DNA of 64,000 bases from a bacterium (GCA_030539165.1 JAUNSO010000005.1:52790-116789), one strand, 5' to 3'; positions 49,377 through 58,967 are shown, numbered from the stretch's first letter. The notes: generated by a model not told the origin, from the sequence alone. Numbers and translations are program-made.

Positions 49377-49449
49377 ACTACTGTATTATTGTTTTAATAC
49401 AATCGTATGAATTGATTGGATATCAATCCATAATCAGGAGGAATCAAGT

Positions 49450-50154
49450 TTGGAAGCTTTAATTACAATTCGGGATATGTGCAAGATCTATAACCCCGGA
49501 GAAAACGAAGTGCGTGCACTCGATCACATCAATCTGACCATTAATCGCGGCGAATATGTTGCCATCATCGGTCAGTCCGGAAGCGGTAAATCCACCTTAA
49601 TGAATATGCTTGGCTGTCTGGATGTTCCGACCAGCGGAGATTACTATCTGAACGGTTCTGACGTAGCCTCTCTCGAGGACGATGAACTCTCGGACATCCG
49701 AAACCATGAAATAGGCTTTATCTTTCAGGGCTTCAACCTGATTGCCGGTCTGACAGCTCTGGAAAATGTAGAACTGCCGTTAATGTACCGTGGCGTTTCC
49801 AAGACCAAGCGTGAAAAGCTCTCGATTGATGCATTAAATAAAGTAGGACTCGGCAAGCGAATGACACACAAGCCTGCTGAAATGTCCGGCGGACAACAGC
49901 AGCGTGTAGCCATCGCAAGAGCCATTGCCCAGGCTCCTCCTATCATACTGGCAGATGAGCCGACCGGTAATCTGGATACCCATTCCACAAAGGAGATCAT
50001 CACCATCCTGAAGGAATTACATAAAGAAGGCAGAACCGTGATCCTGATTACACATGACAACGAAATTGCCGCACAGGCAAAACGAGTCGTAAAAATACGC
50101 GACGGAAAGATAGAAAAAGATTATAGTAACGAAGACGAGGGAGAAGAACAATGA
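49450..50154 (+). CDS. MacB-type ABC transporter ATP-binding protein
   Basis: 234 aa. Start codon TTG at 49450 with AGGAGG 7 nt upstream. Walker [10 protein letters not shown] (about residues 41-49), signature [14 protein letters not shown], Walker [12 protein letters not shown] and the switch His in ITHD are present. It belongs to the LolD/MacB/FtsE-like class used by mechanotransmission exporters of peptides, lipoproteins or drugs. It overlaps the next gene by 4 nt, so the operon is translationally coupled. Confidence 0.93.
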   Translation: MEALITIRDMCKIYNPGENEVRALDHINLTINRGEYVAIIGQSGSGKSTLMNMLGCLDVPTSGDYYLNGSDVASLEDDELSDIRNHEIGFIFQGFNLIAGLTALENVELPLMYRGVSKTKREKLSIDALNKVGLGKRMTHKPAEMSGGQQQRVAIARAIAQAPPIILADEPTGNLDTHSTKEIITILKELHKEGRTVILITHDNEIAAQAKRVVKIRDGKIEKDYSNEDEGEEQ

Positions 50155-51980
50155 AATTAGGAAAGAACAACAAACAAATTGAGACATCTGCAGAGACTGA
50201 TCAGGAATTACGCCCTGCAGAAGGACCGGATGAATCCGGTATTACTGTGGATCCCGAGCTGGAAGTCGTTGAGCTGGTACCAAAGAAAAAAGATCCCGCA
50301 AAAGCGCGTAAAAAGAAAAAAATCGTACGCCGCTGCATCATAGGTGGTGTTCTGGTCGTTATTATTGTTTTGATTATCTACGGAAATGTGACTGCCAAAA
50401 ATGCAGTTCCGATGGTCGGTGTCGCAGACCTGACTATGGGTGATGTGGAGGAAACCATATCCTCCAGCGGTTTTATTACAAGTGAAAAAACAAAAACCTA
50501 CTTCGCTCCCGCTAACGTTACCATCGGCGAGATTGCACTGAAAGCCGGAGATCGTGTCAATAAAGATGACAAACTACTCTCCTTTGATACCTCAGAGCTG
50601 ACGATAGAAACGGAAAAAACAGCTCTGACTGCAGAGTCAGCTGACGAAAACTATCAGCAGTCTCTATATACAAGCGCCAAGGCAGAACAAGACTATGCGA
50701 TTGCAAAGGCAAATGTGGATACCTATAAATTATTGATTGCTTTACAGCGTAACTATATCAATGATATCAATGCTGCCATCTCAGGAAAAACCAACAATCT
50801 TGCCCAGAGTGCACAGTGCATCAAGGATGGTATTGCAAAGCAGATCAATTCTAAAAATGATGAAATCACAGGCAAAAGAAAAGAATTAAATGATCTTGCC
50901 AAGGACAATAGCGGTGCTGTCATCGATAAGAGTCGTTCCACACAGTTAAATAATGAAATTCTGGATCTCCAGAATGAAACCAGTAAGCTTTCTTCTTCCG
51001 AAGCACATGTATTTTATGTAGTAGATACCATTGCAGAAAGCAGACAGCTGGCAGATGCCCAGAGTCTGCTGTCAGATATGCAGTCATATCTCTCCAAAGA
51101 CGAAGCCAAGATGGAAGCTGCTGAAAAAGCAAAGCTGGATGCACATGCACGTGAAAAACTCAAGATAGACAACCAGATCCAGCAGATTTCTGCTGAGTCA
51201 GCACAGGAAACTCTGTCAAAAGCAACAGAAGGCATCTTCGCCGACTTTAACGGTATTATCTCTGATCTGACAGCCATCAGCGGCAGCCCTGTCGTAAAGG
51301 GCGGTCAGCTGCTGACCCTTCAGAGTGTTGATGATGTCATGGTCAGTGTCCCGATCTCAAAATACAATCTGTCAAAGGTTGCTATCGGACAGTCTGCTGA
51401 TATCACCATTGCAGGAAATACCTATCACGGAACCGTGACCCGTATCAATGGAATTGCTACAAAGAATGAGTCAGGTACACCTGTCATTAATGCAGAGGTA
51501 CATATTGATGATGCAGACCAGCAGATTTTCCTTGGCATCGAGGCTAAGGTCATCATCCATACTGCCTCCTCTACAAACGTACTGCTTGCACCGGTTGAGG
51601 CTATTAATACGGATAATGAAGGTCAGTTCTGCTATGTGATTGAAAATGATACTTTAACCCGCAAAAACGTTGTCACAGGTGTATCCTCTGATACCATGAT
51701 TGAGATCAAGGAAGGACTCAAGCCTGATAATCAGGTTGTAAATGACTATACAATGACACTGACTGACGGCATGGCTGCAAAGCCTCTGCCGGTTATGACG
51801 GATAACGCTGAGGGCGGTGATGCTGCTGATACTACAGATAGTACAGAGGCTGGCACCGATTCTGAGGAAGGCACTGACACAAATGACAGTTCCGACTCAG
51901 AAGATACTACAGAAACAGACGATACTGCTGCTGATACCTCAGTTTCACTGAGTGCCGGAGCATCTACGGTAACAGAATAA
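50151..51980 (+). CDS. MacA/HlyD-type membrane fusion (adaptor) protein
   Basis: 609 aa. A charged cytoplasmic N-terminus (residues 1-60) precedes one membrane helix (about 62-84). Then come a split biotinyl-lipoyl-like domain, a long coiled-coil hairpin (about 150-350) and beta-barrel domains (about 360-530). The last 60 residues are Asp/Glu/Ser/Thr-rich and low complexity, ending LSAGASTVTE. In Gram-positives such adaptors bridge MacB-like permeases and the wall or act in antimicrobial peptide resistance. The substrate is not evident. Confidence 0.9.
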   Translation: MKLGKNNKQIETSAETDQELRPAEGPDESGITVDPELEVVELVPKKKDPAKARKKKKIVRRCIIGGVLVVIIVLIIYGNVTAKNAVPMVGVADLTMGDVEETISSSGFITSEKTKTYFAPANVTIGEIALKAGDRVNKDDKLLSFDTSELTIETEKTALTAESADENYQQSLYTSAKAEQDYAIAKANVDTYKLLIALQRNYINDINAAISGKTNNLAQSAQCIKDGIAKQINSKNDEITGKRKELNDLAKDNSGAVIDKSRSTQLNNEILDLQNETSKLSSSEAHVFYVVDTIAESRQLADAQSLLSDMQSYLSKDEAKMEAAEKAKLDAHAREKLKIDNQIQQISAESAQETLSKATEGIFADFNGIISDLTAISGSPVVKGGQLLTLQSVDDVMVSVPISKYNLSKVAIGQSADITIAGNTYHGTVTRINGIATKNESGTPVINAEVHIDDADQQIFLGIEAKVIIHTASSTNVLLAPVEAINTDNEGQFCYVIENDTLTRKNVVTGVSSDTMIEIKEGLKPDNQVVNDYTMTLTDGMAAKPLPVMTDNAEGGDAADTTDSTEAGTDSEEGTDTNDSSDSEDTTETDDTAADTSVSLSAGASTVTE

Positions 51981-51995
51981 AAACAGGAGCTTATT

Positions 51996-53249
51996 ATGGC
52001 ACAGTTTATGGAATATGTAAAAATGGCTCTTCAGAATCTGCGTTCCAACAAGGGACGCTCTCTTCTGACCATGCTGGGTATCATCATCGGTATCTCTTCT
52101 GTTATCATGATCATATCCATCGGAAACGGAGTCAAAGGCAGTATCAGTGCTGATCTGAACAAAATGTCCAGCGGACAGATTGGTGTCAGTGTTGATGAAA
52201 CGAAAAAGAAAGATAACGCCTTCTACTTTAATCAGGTGGATATGGATACAATCGAAAATAATGTTTCTCATGTCAAGGGTGTCACGCCGGGAAGCAATTA
52301 CCGCTTCTGGCCTACAGTGACAAGCCCGAAGGCTACAAATCAGGAAGCCATGCTCTATGTCGGCACAGAGGCCTTTCAATATGCTTACCCACAGCCGATT
52401 ATGAAAGGTGCTTACTTCACCAAGGAAGATGTCGACAGCGGTGCGCCGGTTTGCGTGCTGACGGAAATGGGTGCCAGGACATTGTTTGGCACTACAGATA
52501 ATATCATTGGTATGCCGATTGAAATCAATCTCTGGGGCATGACAGCTGATTTAACGGTTGTCGGCATCGAGAAAGACAGCGAATCTTCTACTATGAATAT
52601 GATGACAGGTGCAAATCAGACAATCATGATCCAGTCTCCCTATACCATGATGTCAACGCTCTTTGGATGGGAAATGGATGAGTTCGACAGCTTCTTTATC
52701 TTCTCCGAGGCGCCCGAATATTCGAAAACCATCAGTACTTCAGTTGTGAAAATTCTGGAAGCCAGATATGATGTCCGCGGAGAAGGATTTTTTATCATTA
52801 ACAACTCAGATGATTCACTTGGACAGATCCTGGATATTTTATCTTATATCACAATTTTTATTGTATTTGTTGCTTCTATCTCACTGCTGGTTGGCGGTAT
52901 TGGCGTTATGAATATCATGCTTGTTTCCGTTACGGAACGTACACAGGAAATCGGTATCAGAAAAGCACTCGGAGCAAAAACAAATGCCATTATGACACAG
53001 TTTCTTGCCGAAGCGGCCATGATCACTCTTGTAGGAGGCATCATCGGTATTTTTCTTGGTGTTCTCGGAGCCTTCGGAATATGCAGTCTGCTGACATCGC
53101 TGAAGGTACTGGAATGTTCCGCCAAGGTAACATTTTCGACTGTATTGATTGCAAGCGTCTTCTCTTCCGCCGTTGGTATCTTCTTTGGTATCTACCCGGC
53201 TAAGAAGGCAGCAAGATTAAGTCCGATCGAAGCATTGAGACATGAGTAA
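51996..53249 (+). CDS. MacB-like ABC permease (first of two)
   Basis: 417 aa. One N-terminal helix (about 22-42, LLTMLGIIIGISSVIMI), a large extracytoplasmic MacB-PCD domain (about 45-285) and three C-terminal helices form the FtsX-type core with SLLVGGIGVMNIMLVSVTERTQEIGIRKALGA. It is a close paralogue of the next gene, with near identity in the N-terminal helix and the FtsX core and divergence in the extracytoplasmic domain. The pair probably forms a heterodimer with one ATPase. Confidence 0.92.
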   Translation: MAQFMEYVKMALQNLRSNKGRSLLTMLGIIIGISSVIMIISIGNGVKGSISADLNKMSSGQIGVSVDETKKKDNAFYFNQVDMDTIENNVSHVKGVTPGSNYRFWPTVTSPKATNQEAMLYVGTEAFQYAYPQPIMKGAYFTKEDVDSGAPVCVLTEMGARTLFGTTDNIIGMPIEINLWGMTADLTVVGIEKDSESSTMNMMTGANQTIMIQSPYTMMSTLFGWEMDEFDSFFIFSEAPEYSKTISTSVVKILEARYDVRGEGFFIINNSDDSLGQILDILSYITIFIVFVASISLLVGGIGVMNIMLVSVTERTQEIGIRKALGAKTNAIMTQFLAEAAMITLVGGIIGIFLGVLGAFGICSLLTSLKVLECSAKVTFSTVLIASVFSSAVGIFFGIYPAKKAARLSPIEALRHE

Positions 53250-53275
53250 CATAGAACCGGAATCGAGGAAATATA

Positions 53276-54523
53276 ATGACTCAGATATTTGAATATATTA
53301 AAATGGCATTGAAAAATCTAAAGAGTAATAAGGGACGTTCCCTTCTGACCATGCTCGGCATTATTATCGGTATCTCCTCCGTCATCATGATCATCTCCAT
53401 CGGTAACGGAATCAAAGGCAGTATTGATGATACTCTGAAGGATTTCATGGGCGGTCAGCTCTACGTTTATCTGGATTCAAAAAAGCAAAAAGAAAATATG
53501 ATCGAACTGACTCCCGAAGATTTTGAAGCAATCGAAGAAAAGGTTCCTCATGTGAAAGCCGTCACTCCTGAGTACTGGCATTACGGCACTGTCACAGGGG
53601 CAAAAGGAGTGGATAAAGATGCCACCGTAAAAGGTGGTATGGCCGGTTATGAATTCATGGTGAAGGAGCCGATCATCAAAGGTTCCTACTTTACAAAAGA
53701 CGATGTTGATGCCGCTGAGAAGGTCTGTGTCCTCAGTGAAGCCGGTGCAAAAGCACTGTTCGGTACTACCGACAACATCATCGGTATGCCTGTTGATGTC
53801 ACACTCTATGGACTGTCTACACAGTTAAGAGTCATCGGTATCAGACAGGATTCCTCCTCTGCCATGTTAAACATGATGACCGGCGCTGACACGCGTTATA
53901 CTGTTGAAATACCATATACGGTATTTGGTTCTTCATTTGGCTTCTGGGTAGAAACATTTGATGGTGCTTACATCATCGGCGAAAGTGCCCAGTATTCAAA
54001 GGAGATTTACTCAGCTACCATCAATCTGCTGGAAGCACGGTATGATGCCCGTGGTGAAGGATACTTTGTACTGCAGGATTTGAATGATCAGATTTCTACC
54101 ATTACCACCGTTCTGGACGGTATCACTGTTTTCGTTGTATTTGTCGCTTCTATCGCACTGTTAGTCGGCGGTATCGGTGTTATGAACATCATGCTTGTTT
54201 CCGTTACAGAACGCACACGTGAAATCGGTATCAGAAAAGCGCTTGGGGCAAAAACAAATGCGATCATGATGCAGTTCCTGTCAGAAGCTGCAATGATCAC
54301 ATTGGTTGGTGGTGTTATCGGTATTGTTCTTGGTGTATTCGGTGCAGTCGGGATCTGTAATCTGCTGACCTCGCTTGACTTTATAGAATGCAGTGCCAAG
54401 GTAGAGCCCTCTACAGTGATTATAGCCAGTCTGTTTTCCTCTGCCGTCGGTATCTTCTTTGGTATCTATCCGGCAAAAAAAGCGGCACATCTGAGTCCGA
54501 TTGAAGCACTCAGACACGAGTAA
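53276..54523 (+). CDS. MacB-like ABC permease (second of two)
   Basis: 415 aa, same topology as the gene before it: N-terminal helix, MacB-PCD domain, three helices with LLVGGIGVMNIMLVSVTERTREIGIRKALGA and the C-terminal HLSPIEALRHE. It arose by tandem duplication (seen from the near-identical ends). The stop codon abuts the stop of the convergent murE gene with no base between and no terminator, so the two operons run into each other. Confidence 0.92.
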   Translation: MTQIFEYIKMALKNLKSNKGRSLLTMLGIIIGISSVIMIISIGNGIKGSIDDTLKDFMGGQLYVYLDSKKQKENMIELTPEDFEAIEEKVPHVKAVTPEYWHYGTVTGAKGVDKDATVKGGMAGYEFMVKEPIIKGSYFTKDDVDAAEKVCVLSEAGAKALFGTTDNIIGMPVDVTLYGLSTQLRVIGIRQDSSSAMLNMMTGADTRYTVEIPYTVFGSSFGFWVETFDGAYIIGESAQYSKEIYSATINLLEARYDARGEGYFVLQDLNDQISTITTVLDGITVFVVFVASIALLVGGIGVMNIMLVSVTERTREIGIRKALGAKTNAIMMQFLSEAAMITLVGGVIGIVLGVFGAVGICNLLTSLDFIECSAKVEPSTVIIASLFSSAVGIFFGIYPAKKAAHLSPIEALRHE

Positions 54524-55987
54524 TTAAAGATCACTCGATAAAATATCCTGAATGATATTTCTTTCATCCATCGGATACTTCTGTCCCTTGATCTCCTGAT
54601 AGTCTTCATGACCCTTACCCGCGAGTACGATCACGTCTCCGGGCTGCCCGTTATGAATCACATATGCGATTGCCTCCCGGCGGTCGCATATTTCTATATA
54701 TTCTCCTGCTGTTTTCTGGATACCGGTCCGAATATCCGCAATGATGTCCTCCGGTTCCTCAAAACGTGGATTATCCGAAGTAATCACTGTCAGATCTGCC
54801 AGTCTCCCGGATACCTCCCCCATCTCGTAACGGCGTAATTTAGACCTGTTTCCGCCGCAGCCAAACATACAGACGATTCGCTTTGGATTGTACTCTCTCA
54901 GCGTCGTCAACAGGCTTTCCAGAGCCATGGCATTGTGTGCATAATCGATCATGAGTGCAAAGTCATCAGACACCTTCACCATTTCGATTCTGCCCTTGAC
55001 CTGTGCCTCACGAAGTGCACGGACAATGTCGGATCGATCGATCTGAAAATGACGGCACACCGCAATTGCTGCAAGTGCATTGTAAACACTGAATTTGCCC
55101 GGTGTATCAACCGTAACCTCCAGACTGATCAGTCCCTGCGTACGGAAAGACACACCCAGATACCCGGGAGCCGATACCAGTTCGATATCCTTTGCCACAA
55201 GATCTGCCCCGTCCTGCAGACCATAGCTCTCAAGGCGGCAGGTATGACCCTCTGTCACCTGTTTTGCATGTACATCATCCGCATTGACAATCCCTACTTT
55301 GCACTGGCGAAACAGCAGACCCTTGCATGCCATATATTCTTCAAAGCTGGCATGTTCGTTCGGTCCGATGTGATCCGGTTCTATATTGGTAAAGATGCCA
55401 AGTTCAAACTCTATCGCCTGTGTACGGTGCATCATCAGTCCCTGGGAGGATACCTCCATCACGACGATCTCAATGCCGGCATCTGCCATACGTTTAAAAT
55501 ATTCCTGCAGCACATAGGACTCCGGTGTCGTATTGGCTGCCGGAATATGCTCCTCACCGATCACAGCCTCAATCGTTCCGATTAACCCTACCCTGTATCC
55601 TGCGTTTTCCAGAATGGACTTGATCAGATAGGTCGTCGTTGTCTTCCCTTTCGTGCCTGTGATGCCGATGATTTTCATCCTGCGTGCCGGATATCCGAAA
55701 TATGCCGCACTGATATGTGCCATGGCATATCTGGTATCTGCTACACGAATAACAGTCACATCTGCCGGTACTGCTACCTGTTTTTCAACAATCAGTACTG
55801 CTGCTCCATTTGCCGCCGCCTCCGATGCGATGCTGTGACCATCAAAATTTGCGCCCACGATACAAATAAACAGACAGTCCTTTTCAATCTTGCGGGAATC
55901 GTAAACCACCTTATCCACTTCCCGTTCAGTCGTGCCCTGTATACATTCATATTCAAATCCCTGCAGTAATTCCTTAAGCTGTCTCAT
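54524..55987 (-). CDS. murE: UDP-N-acetylmuramoyl-L-alanyl-D-glutamate--2,6-diaminopimelate ligase MurE
   Basis: 487 aa Mur ligase adding the third stem residue. P-loop GITGTKGKTTTTYL (about residues 109-122). The specificity motif reads DNPRFEEP (around 405), the signature for meso-diaminopimelate. The central domain carries NAMALESLL and CMFGCGGNRS. It is outside the dcw cluster, at the end of the STAS-cls operon, and ends exactly where the convergent ABC permease ends. Confidence 0.95.
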   Translation of the reverse strand: MRQLKELLQGFEYECIQGTTEREVDKVVYDSRKIEKDCLFICIVGANFDGHSIASEAAANGAAVLIVEKQVAVPADVTVIRVADTRYAMAHISAAYFGYPARRMKIIGITGTKGKTTTTYLIKSILENAGYRVGLIGTIEAVIGEEHIPAANTTPESYVLQEYFKRMADAGIEIVVMEVSSQGLMMHRTQAIEFELGIFTNIEPDHIGPNEHASFEEYMACKGLLFRQCKVGIVNADDVHAKQVTEGHTCRLESYGLQDGADLVAKDIELVSAPGYLGVSFRTQGLISLEVTVDTPGKFSVYNALAAIAVCRHFQIDRSDIVRALREAQVKGRIEMVKVSDDFALMIDYAHNAMALESLLTTLREYNPKRIVCMFGCGGNRSKLRRYEMGEVSGRLADLTVITSDNPRFEEPEDIIADIRTGIQKTAGEYIEICDRREAIAYVIHNGQPGDVIVLAGKGHEDYQEIKGQKYPMDERNIIQDILSSDL

Positions 55988-56005
55988 ATCATATCCTCTT
56001 CTCTT

Positions 56006-56464
56006 CTATGCTTCATTATTCATAATATATTCTTCCAGCATCCTGGCTGCATCTCCAACCCTGTCTACACAGGGACGCTTTTGATAGTATTCCGGTGTGC
56101 GCTCCTCCGGAACCGGTGGATCCTGCTTTTGCTGCAGTCCCAGCAGCTCTCTGCATACGATCGAACCATTCTGTCCCTTGAAGACATTGGCTAACTCCTG
56201 GATTCTGGCATAATGCTCCGCCTTCTCATCCTTAGCCTTTGGATCACTGTAGCCATACTTGATTCCTGCCGCCATAAACATACCGCTGACAGCACCGCAC
56301 ACCTCGCGCAGACGTCCCATACCGCCTCCAAATGAGGAGGACAGCTTCAGTGCCGTTTCCTGATCCACTCCCAGTTCATCGCTAAAGGCACAAAACACTG
56401 CCTGTGCACAGTTGTAGCCCTCCAAAAACAGCTGTCTTGCTTTTTCTTCATGAGTACCCATCAT
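56006..56464 (-). CDS. C_GCAxxG_C_C family protein
   Basis: 152 aa. The four conserved cysteine elements are visible: GYNCAQAV, EVCGAVSG (GCAxxG-type), IVCREL and RPCVDRV. The family is thought to bind a redox centre through these cysteines and is frequent in anaerobes; the precise function is not established to my knowledge. It lies between cardiolipin synthase and murE in the same direction. Confidence 0.88.
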   Translation of the reverse strand: MMGTHEEKARQLFLEGYNCAQAVFCAFSDELGVDQETALKLSSSFGGGMGRLREVCGAVSGMFMAAGIKYGYSDPKAKDEKAEHYARIQELANVFKGQNGSIVCRELLGLQQKQDPPVPEERTPEYYQKRPCVDRVGDAARMLEEYIMNNEA

Positions 56465-56492
56465 TCATCCTCCTGTGTGACTCCGGTCTCAT

Positions 56493-58064
56493 TTACATCA
56501 ATGGCCCGAATATCTTTGATATGCTTCCTATGATCCTCTGTATGATCGGAATCCTGTCCATTTCCTTTTGTGTCATCAGAATACTCTTCTGTTTTGTTTT
56601 CTGAAAATCCTGTTCTATGTCATCAATGACGCTGTTCTTGTATGCATATACTGCACACTCGAAATGATGATACAGACTTCTGTAGTCAAGGTTGATAGAG
56701 CCTACAACCGCCTTTTCATCATCGCTTACAAATGACTTTGCATGCAGAAAGCCCGGTTCATATTCATAAACCCTCACGCCTGCAAGATTCAGCGTTTCAT
56801 AATAAGTCCTTGCGATATAGAACGGGATTGTTTTATCCGGTACATGCGGCAGGATCAATTCCACCTCCACACCTCGTTTTGCTGCAAAGCACAGTGCGGA
56901 GAGCATTTCATGATCCAGAATCAGATATGGGGTCATAATGTGCACATACCTGCGGGATTTATTCAACAGATCTCTGTAGATATCCTCTGCAACATCCTCA
57001 TCGTTGGTGGGTCCGTCTCCATAAGGTACGATATAGCCCTCTGCGTCCTTGATGGTATCCTGTGTCACATGGAAATACGCTTCATCTCCACCATGTCTTG
57101 GTTCTGATGCATTCCACATCTGCAGATACATAGCCGTCATGCTTTTGACTGCATCGCCCTCTATACGGATAGCTGTGTCCTTCCAGTGTCCGTACAGATT
57201 CTTTTCATTGATATATTCATCTGCCAGATTGATACCGCCTGTAAATCCTATTTTCCCATCTACGACAATGATCTTTCTGTGATCCCTGTTGTTCTGGTGC
57301 GTGGATAAAAACGGTCTGATTGGTGCATACATCTTGGCCTTCAGACCCATCCTGCGCAGACGCTTTGGATAGCTGTACGGCAGGCATGCAACCGTGCATG
57401 TTCCATCATACATAACGCGTACCTCTACACCGGCTTCTGCTTTTTTCTTCAGTATCTCCAGTACCGTATTCCACATAATCCCTTCAGAGATAATAAAAAA
57501 CTCAATAAATATAAACTTCTCTGCCCGCTCCAAAGCATCCTGAATCGCGACAAAAGCCTCTTCTCCGGATGCATAATACTTTGCAGCAGTATTCTGATAA
57601 GTCGGGAATTTTCCTGTATGCTCCAAATAGTATGATAAATCTGAGAAATGCGGTTCTTTGGTCTCCAGCTCATTGCGGATCTTAGGCTCAGTTTCCAGAT
57701 ATTTTTCTGTATCTGCACAGGTTCTTTGCATTTCCTTCTTTAACCCGATTGCTCCCGGATTGATCTTTACGAATAAATACAGTAAAACTCCAAACAAAGG
57801 AAAGACACACAAAGGAACCATCCATGCAAGCTTGAACTCCGGACGACCATTCATATTGATCATGTATACAACCAATACAGCACTTAATATGTTGAAACCT
57901 ATGATATAATATTCACGATATGGATTCAGATAATAAAAGACTCCGAAGAGAACCAATATTTGAATTAATAATAAAAGAAAGGTAATCATTGTCCGGCTGA
58001 AGAGAATACGGAATAACAATCTTCGGCTTTTATGTCTTACCTTTGCTGATATATGATCGCTCAT
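56493..58064 (-). CDS. cls: Cardiolipin synthase (phospholipase D family)
   Basis: Makes cardiolipin from two phosphatidylglycerols at the membrane, 523 aa. Three hydrophobic segments lie at the N-terminus (about residues 17-80). Two HKD motifs follow: NNRDHRKIIVVDGKIGFTGG and FLHAKSFVSDDEKAVVGSIN. It follows the STAS gene by 32 bp. Confidence 0.93.
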   Translation of the reverse strand: MSDHISAKVRHKSRRLLFRILFSRTMITFLLLLIQILVLFGVFYYLNPYREYYIIGFNILSAVLVVYMINMNGRPEFKLAWMVPLCVFPLFGVLLYLFVKINPGAIGLKKEMQRTCADTEKYLETEPKIRNELETKEPHFSDLSYYLEHTGKFPTYQNTAAKYYASGEEAFVAIQDALERAEKFIFIEFFIISEGIMWNTVLEILKKKAEAGVEVRVMYDGTCTVACLPYSYPKRLRRMGLKAKMYAPIRPFLSTHQNNRDHRKIIVVDGKIGFTGGINLADEYINEKNLYGHWKDTAIRIEGDAVKSMTAMYLQMWNASEPRHGGDEAYFHVTQDTIKDAEGYIVPYGDGPTNDEDVAEDIYRDLLNKSRRYVHIMTPYLILDHEMLSALCFAAKRGVEVELILPHVPDKTIPFYIARTYYETLNLAGVRVYEYEPGFLHAKSFVSDDEKAVVGSINLDYRSLYHHFECAVYAYKNSVIDDIEQDFQKTKQKSILMTQKEMDRIPIIQRIIGSISKIFGPLM

Positions 58065-58096
58065 GACTTCACCTGCCAGTCTACTCTATAGGGATA

Positions 58097-58402
58097 TCAG
58101 TCCTCTATTTCAAACAGTGGTATAAAACCGACCATCTCCATTGTATTTCTCACTGTCTCACTCAAATGTCTCAGGACGACTCCGCTGCCGATCTCATTGC
58201 CAATTTTTTTGGCGCGCAAAATCACGCCCAGACCAGAACTGCTGATATACGGAACATCCTTAAAATCAAATGTGATCTTTTTAGGGCTGTCCTTACGGCA
58301 CGCCTCTACCGCATCCATGAAAGCCTGAGCCACCGGCGTATCTATCGCCCCTGATAGTTTGATGATGGTCTCATAATTATGTGTCTCTTTCTCCACTGTC
58401 AT
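58097..58402 (-). CDS. STAS-domain protein (anti-sigma factor antagonist type)
   Basis: 101 aa single STAS domain. The phosphorylatable serine region reads DVPYISSSGLGVILRA, as in SpoIIAA/RsbV proteins. No partner kinase or sigma gene lies next to it. First gene of the operon with cardiolipin synthase; a partner-switching role is inference from the family. Confidence 0.85.
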   Translation of the reverse strand: MTVEKETHNYETIIKLSGAIDTPVAQAFMDAVEACRKDSPKKITFDFKDVPYISSSGLGVILRAKKIGNEIGSGVVLRHLSETVRNTMEMVGFIPLFEIED

Positions 58403-58454
58403 TTGTCACAAGCCTCCTTCTTCCCCAAGTAAGCTTAAAGTACTAACTCTGTAT

Positions 58455-58483
58455 ATTATACATGATAATTCACATCTTGTTAA
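58455..58483 (-). promoter_or_regulatory. Promoter of the STAS-cls-murE operon
   Basis: Minus-strand TTAACA (58478-58483), a 17-bp spacer and a perfect TATAAT (58455-58460), about 50 bp upstream of the STAS start codon, which has AAGGAGG. Confidence 0.7.
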
Positions 58484-58523
58484 GAGAAACTTTTTAGAGT
58501 AAAAACCAATTTATCAAAAGAGA

Positions 58524-58551
58524 AATCCCACGGATGTTTCACCGTGGGATT
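58524..58551 (-). terminator. Isolated strong hairpin, probable minus-strand terminator
   Basis: A perfect 10-bp stem AATCCCACGG/CCGTGGGATT with an 8-nt loop. On the minus strand it is followed by TCTCTTTTG. No minus-strand gene directly precedes it, so it may be the terminator of a host transcription unit now displaced by the prophage (inference). Confidence 0.5.
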
Positions 58552-58752
58552 AAATCTCTTATGAGGGGGGAGATAGTGAGTGCGTCTGAAAATCAAATTT
58601 TCTATTTTTCTACTTTGCAGTAAATACGCCATTTGCAAGGCTTTTATATTTCAAACCTGTTACTTTTTTGTTACTTGTTTGTCAGTTCTAACCCATATTT
58701 ATTTATCCGTATTTAATTTTTGTATAATTATCCATGCTCATTTAATCCACCA
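58552..58752. other. Non-coding stretch at host/prophage border
   Basis: Together with the flanking promoter and hairpin this makes a gene-free span of 398 bp (58403-58800). It is AT-rich and contains two GTTACTT direct repeats (58659-58678) and no credible ORF. This is where the prophage attachment site would be expected, but no core repeat can be identified because the other prophage end is outside the window. Confidence 0.4.
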
Positions 58753-58781
58753 TTGAGTATGCTCAACTTTCCAGATATAAT
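58753..58781 (+). promoter_or_regulatory. Promoter of the 54-aa gene
   Basis: TTGAGT (58753-58758), 17 bp, perfect TATAAT (58776-58781), 19 bp before the start codon, with GAGGTG as SD. Confidence 0.7.
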
Positions 58782-58800
58782 ACTAATGAGGTGATAATTC

Positions 58801-58965
58801 ATGAATAATCAGACATGCTCTCTTCCAGAAGATCTCCCCTGTCCTCATAGATCAGATAAGACATGCACCATAGTAAATACTAAGTGCGGATTCTACGAAG
58901 AAGCCAAGTCAGAAGTAAAGTATGAACGTAAAGAGAAGTGGTTTGAAAAATATTATAGAAAGTAA
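58801..58965 (+). CDS. Small cysteine-containing protein (54 aa)
   Basis: 54 aa, not recognised. The first 30 residues carry four cysteines and a histidine (C6, C14, H16, C22, C29), compatible with a small zinc-binding knuckle. The last 20 are Lys/Glu/Tyr-rich and likely helical (YERKEKWFEKYYRK). SD GAGGTG 8 nt upstream, its own promoter and a strong terminator directly after the stop make it a real, independently expressed gene. It faces the Cas7 operon and shares the terminator with it. It probably belongs to the prophage border. Confidence 0.7.
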   Translation: MNNQTCSLPEDLPCPHRSDKTCTIVNTKCGFYEEAKSEVKYERKEKWFEKYYRK

Positions 58966-58967
58966 AA

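Larger units (their letters stand above)
49116..49449. other. 334-bp intergenic region between divergent priA and ABC operons
   Basis: AT-rich. The left part carries the priA promoter, the right part the ABC operon promoter (49348-49376) and an inverted repeat (49411-49431, 7 of 8 bp per arm around GATAT) just before the SD, which may be an operator or a leader hairpin. A short open frame at 49157-49354 (minus) has no SD and no recognisable sequence, so I do not call it. Confidence 0.6.

Noticed and set aside
58524..58551. Possible solitary CRISPR repeat
   Set aside because: A perfect symmetric stem with T-rich flank fits a terminator better; no second copy and no spacer-like structure. Kept only as a weak remark.
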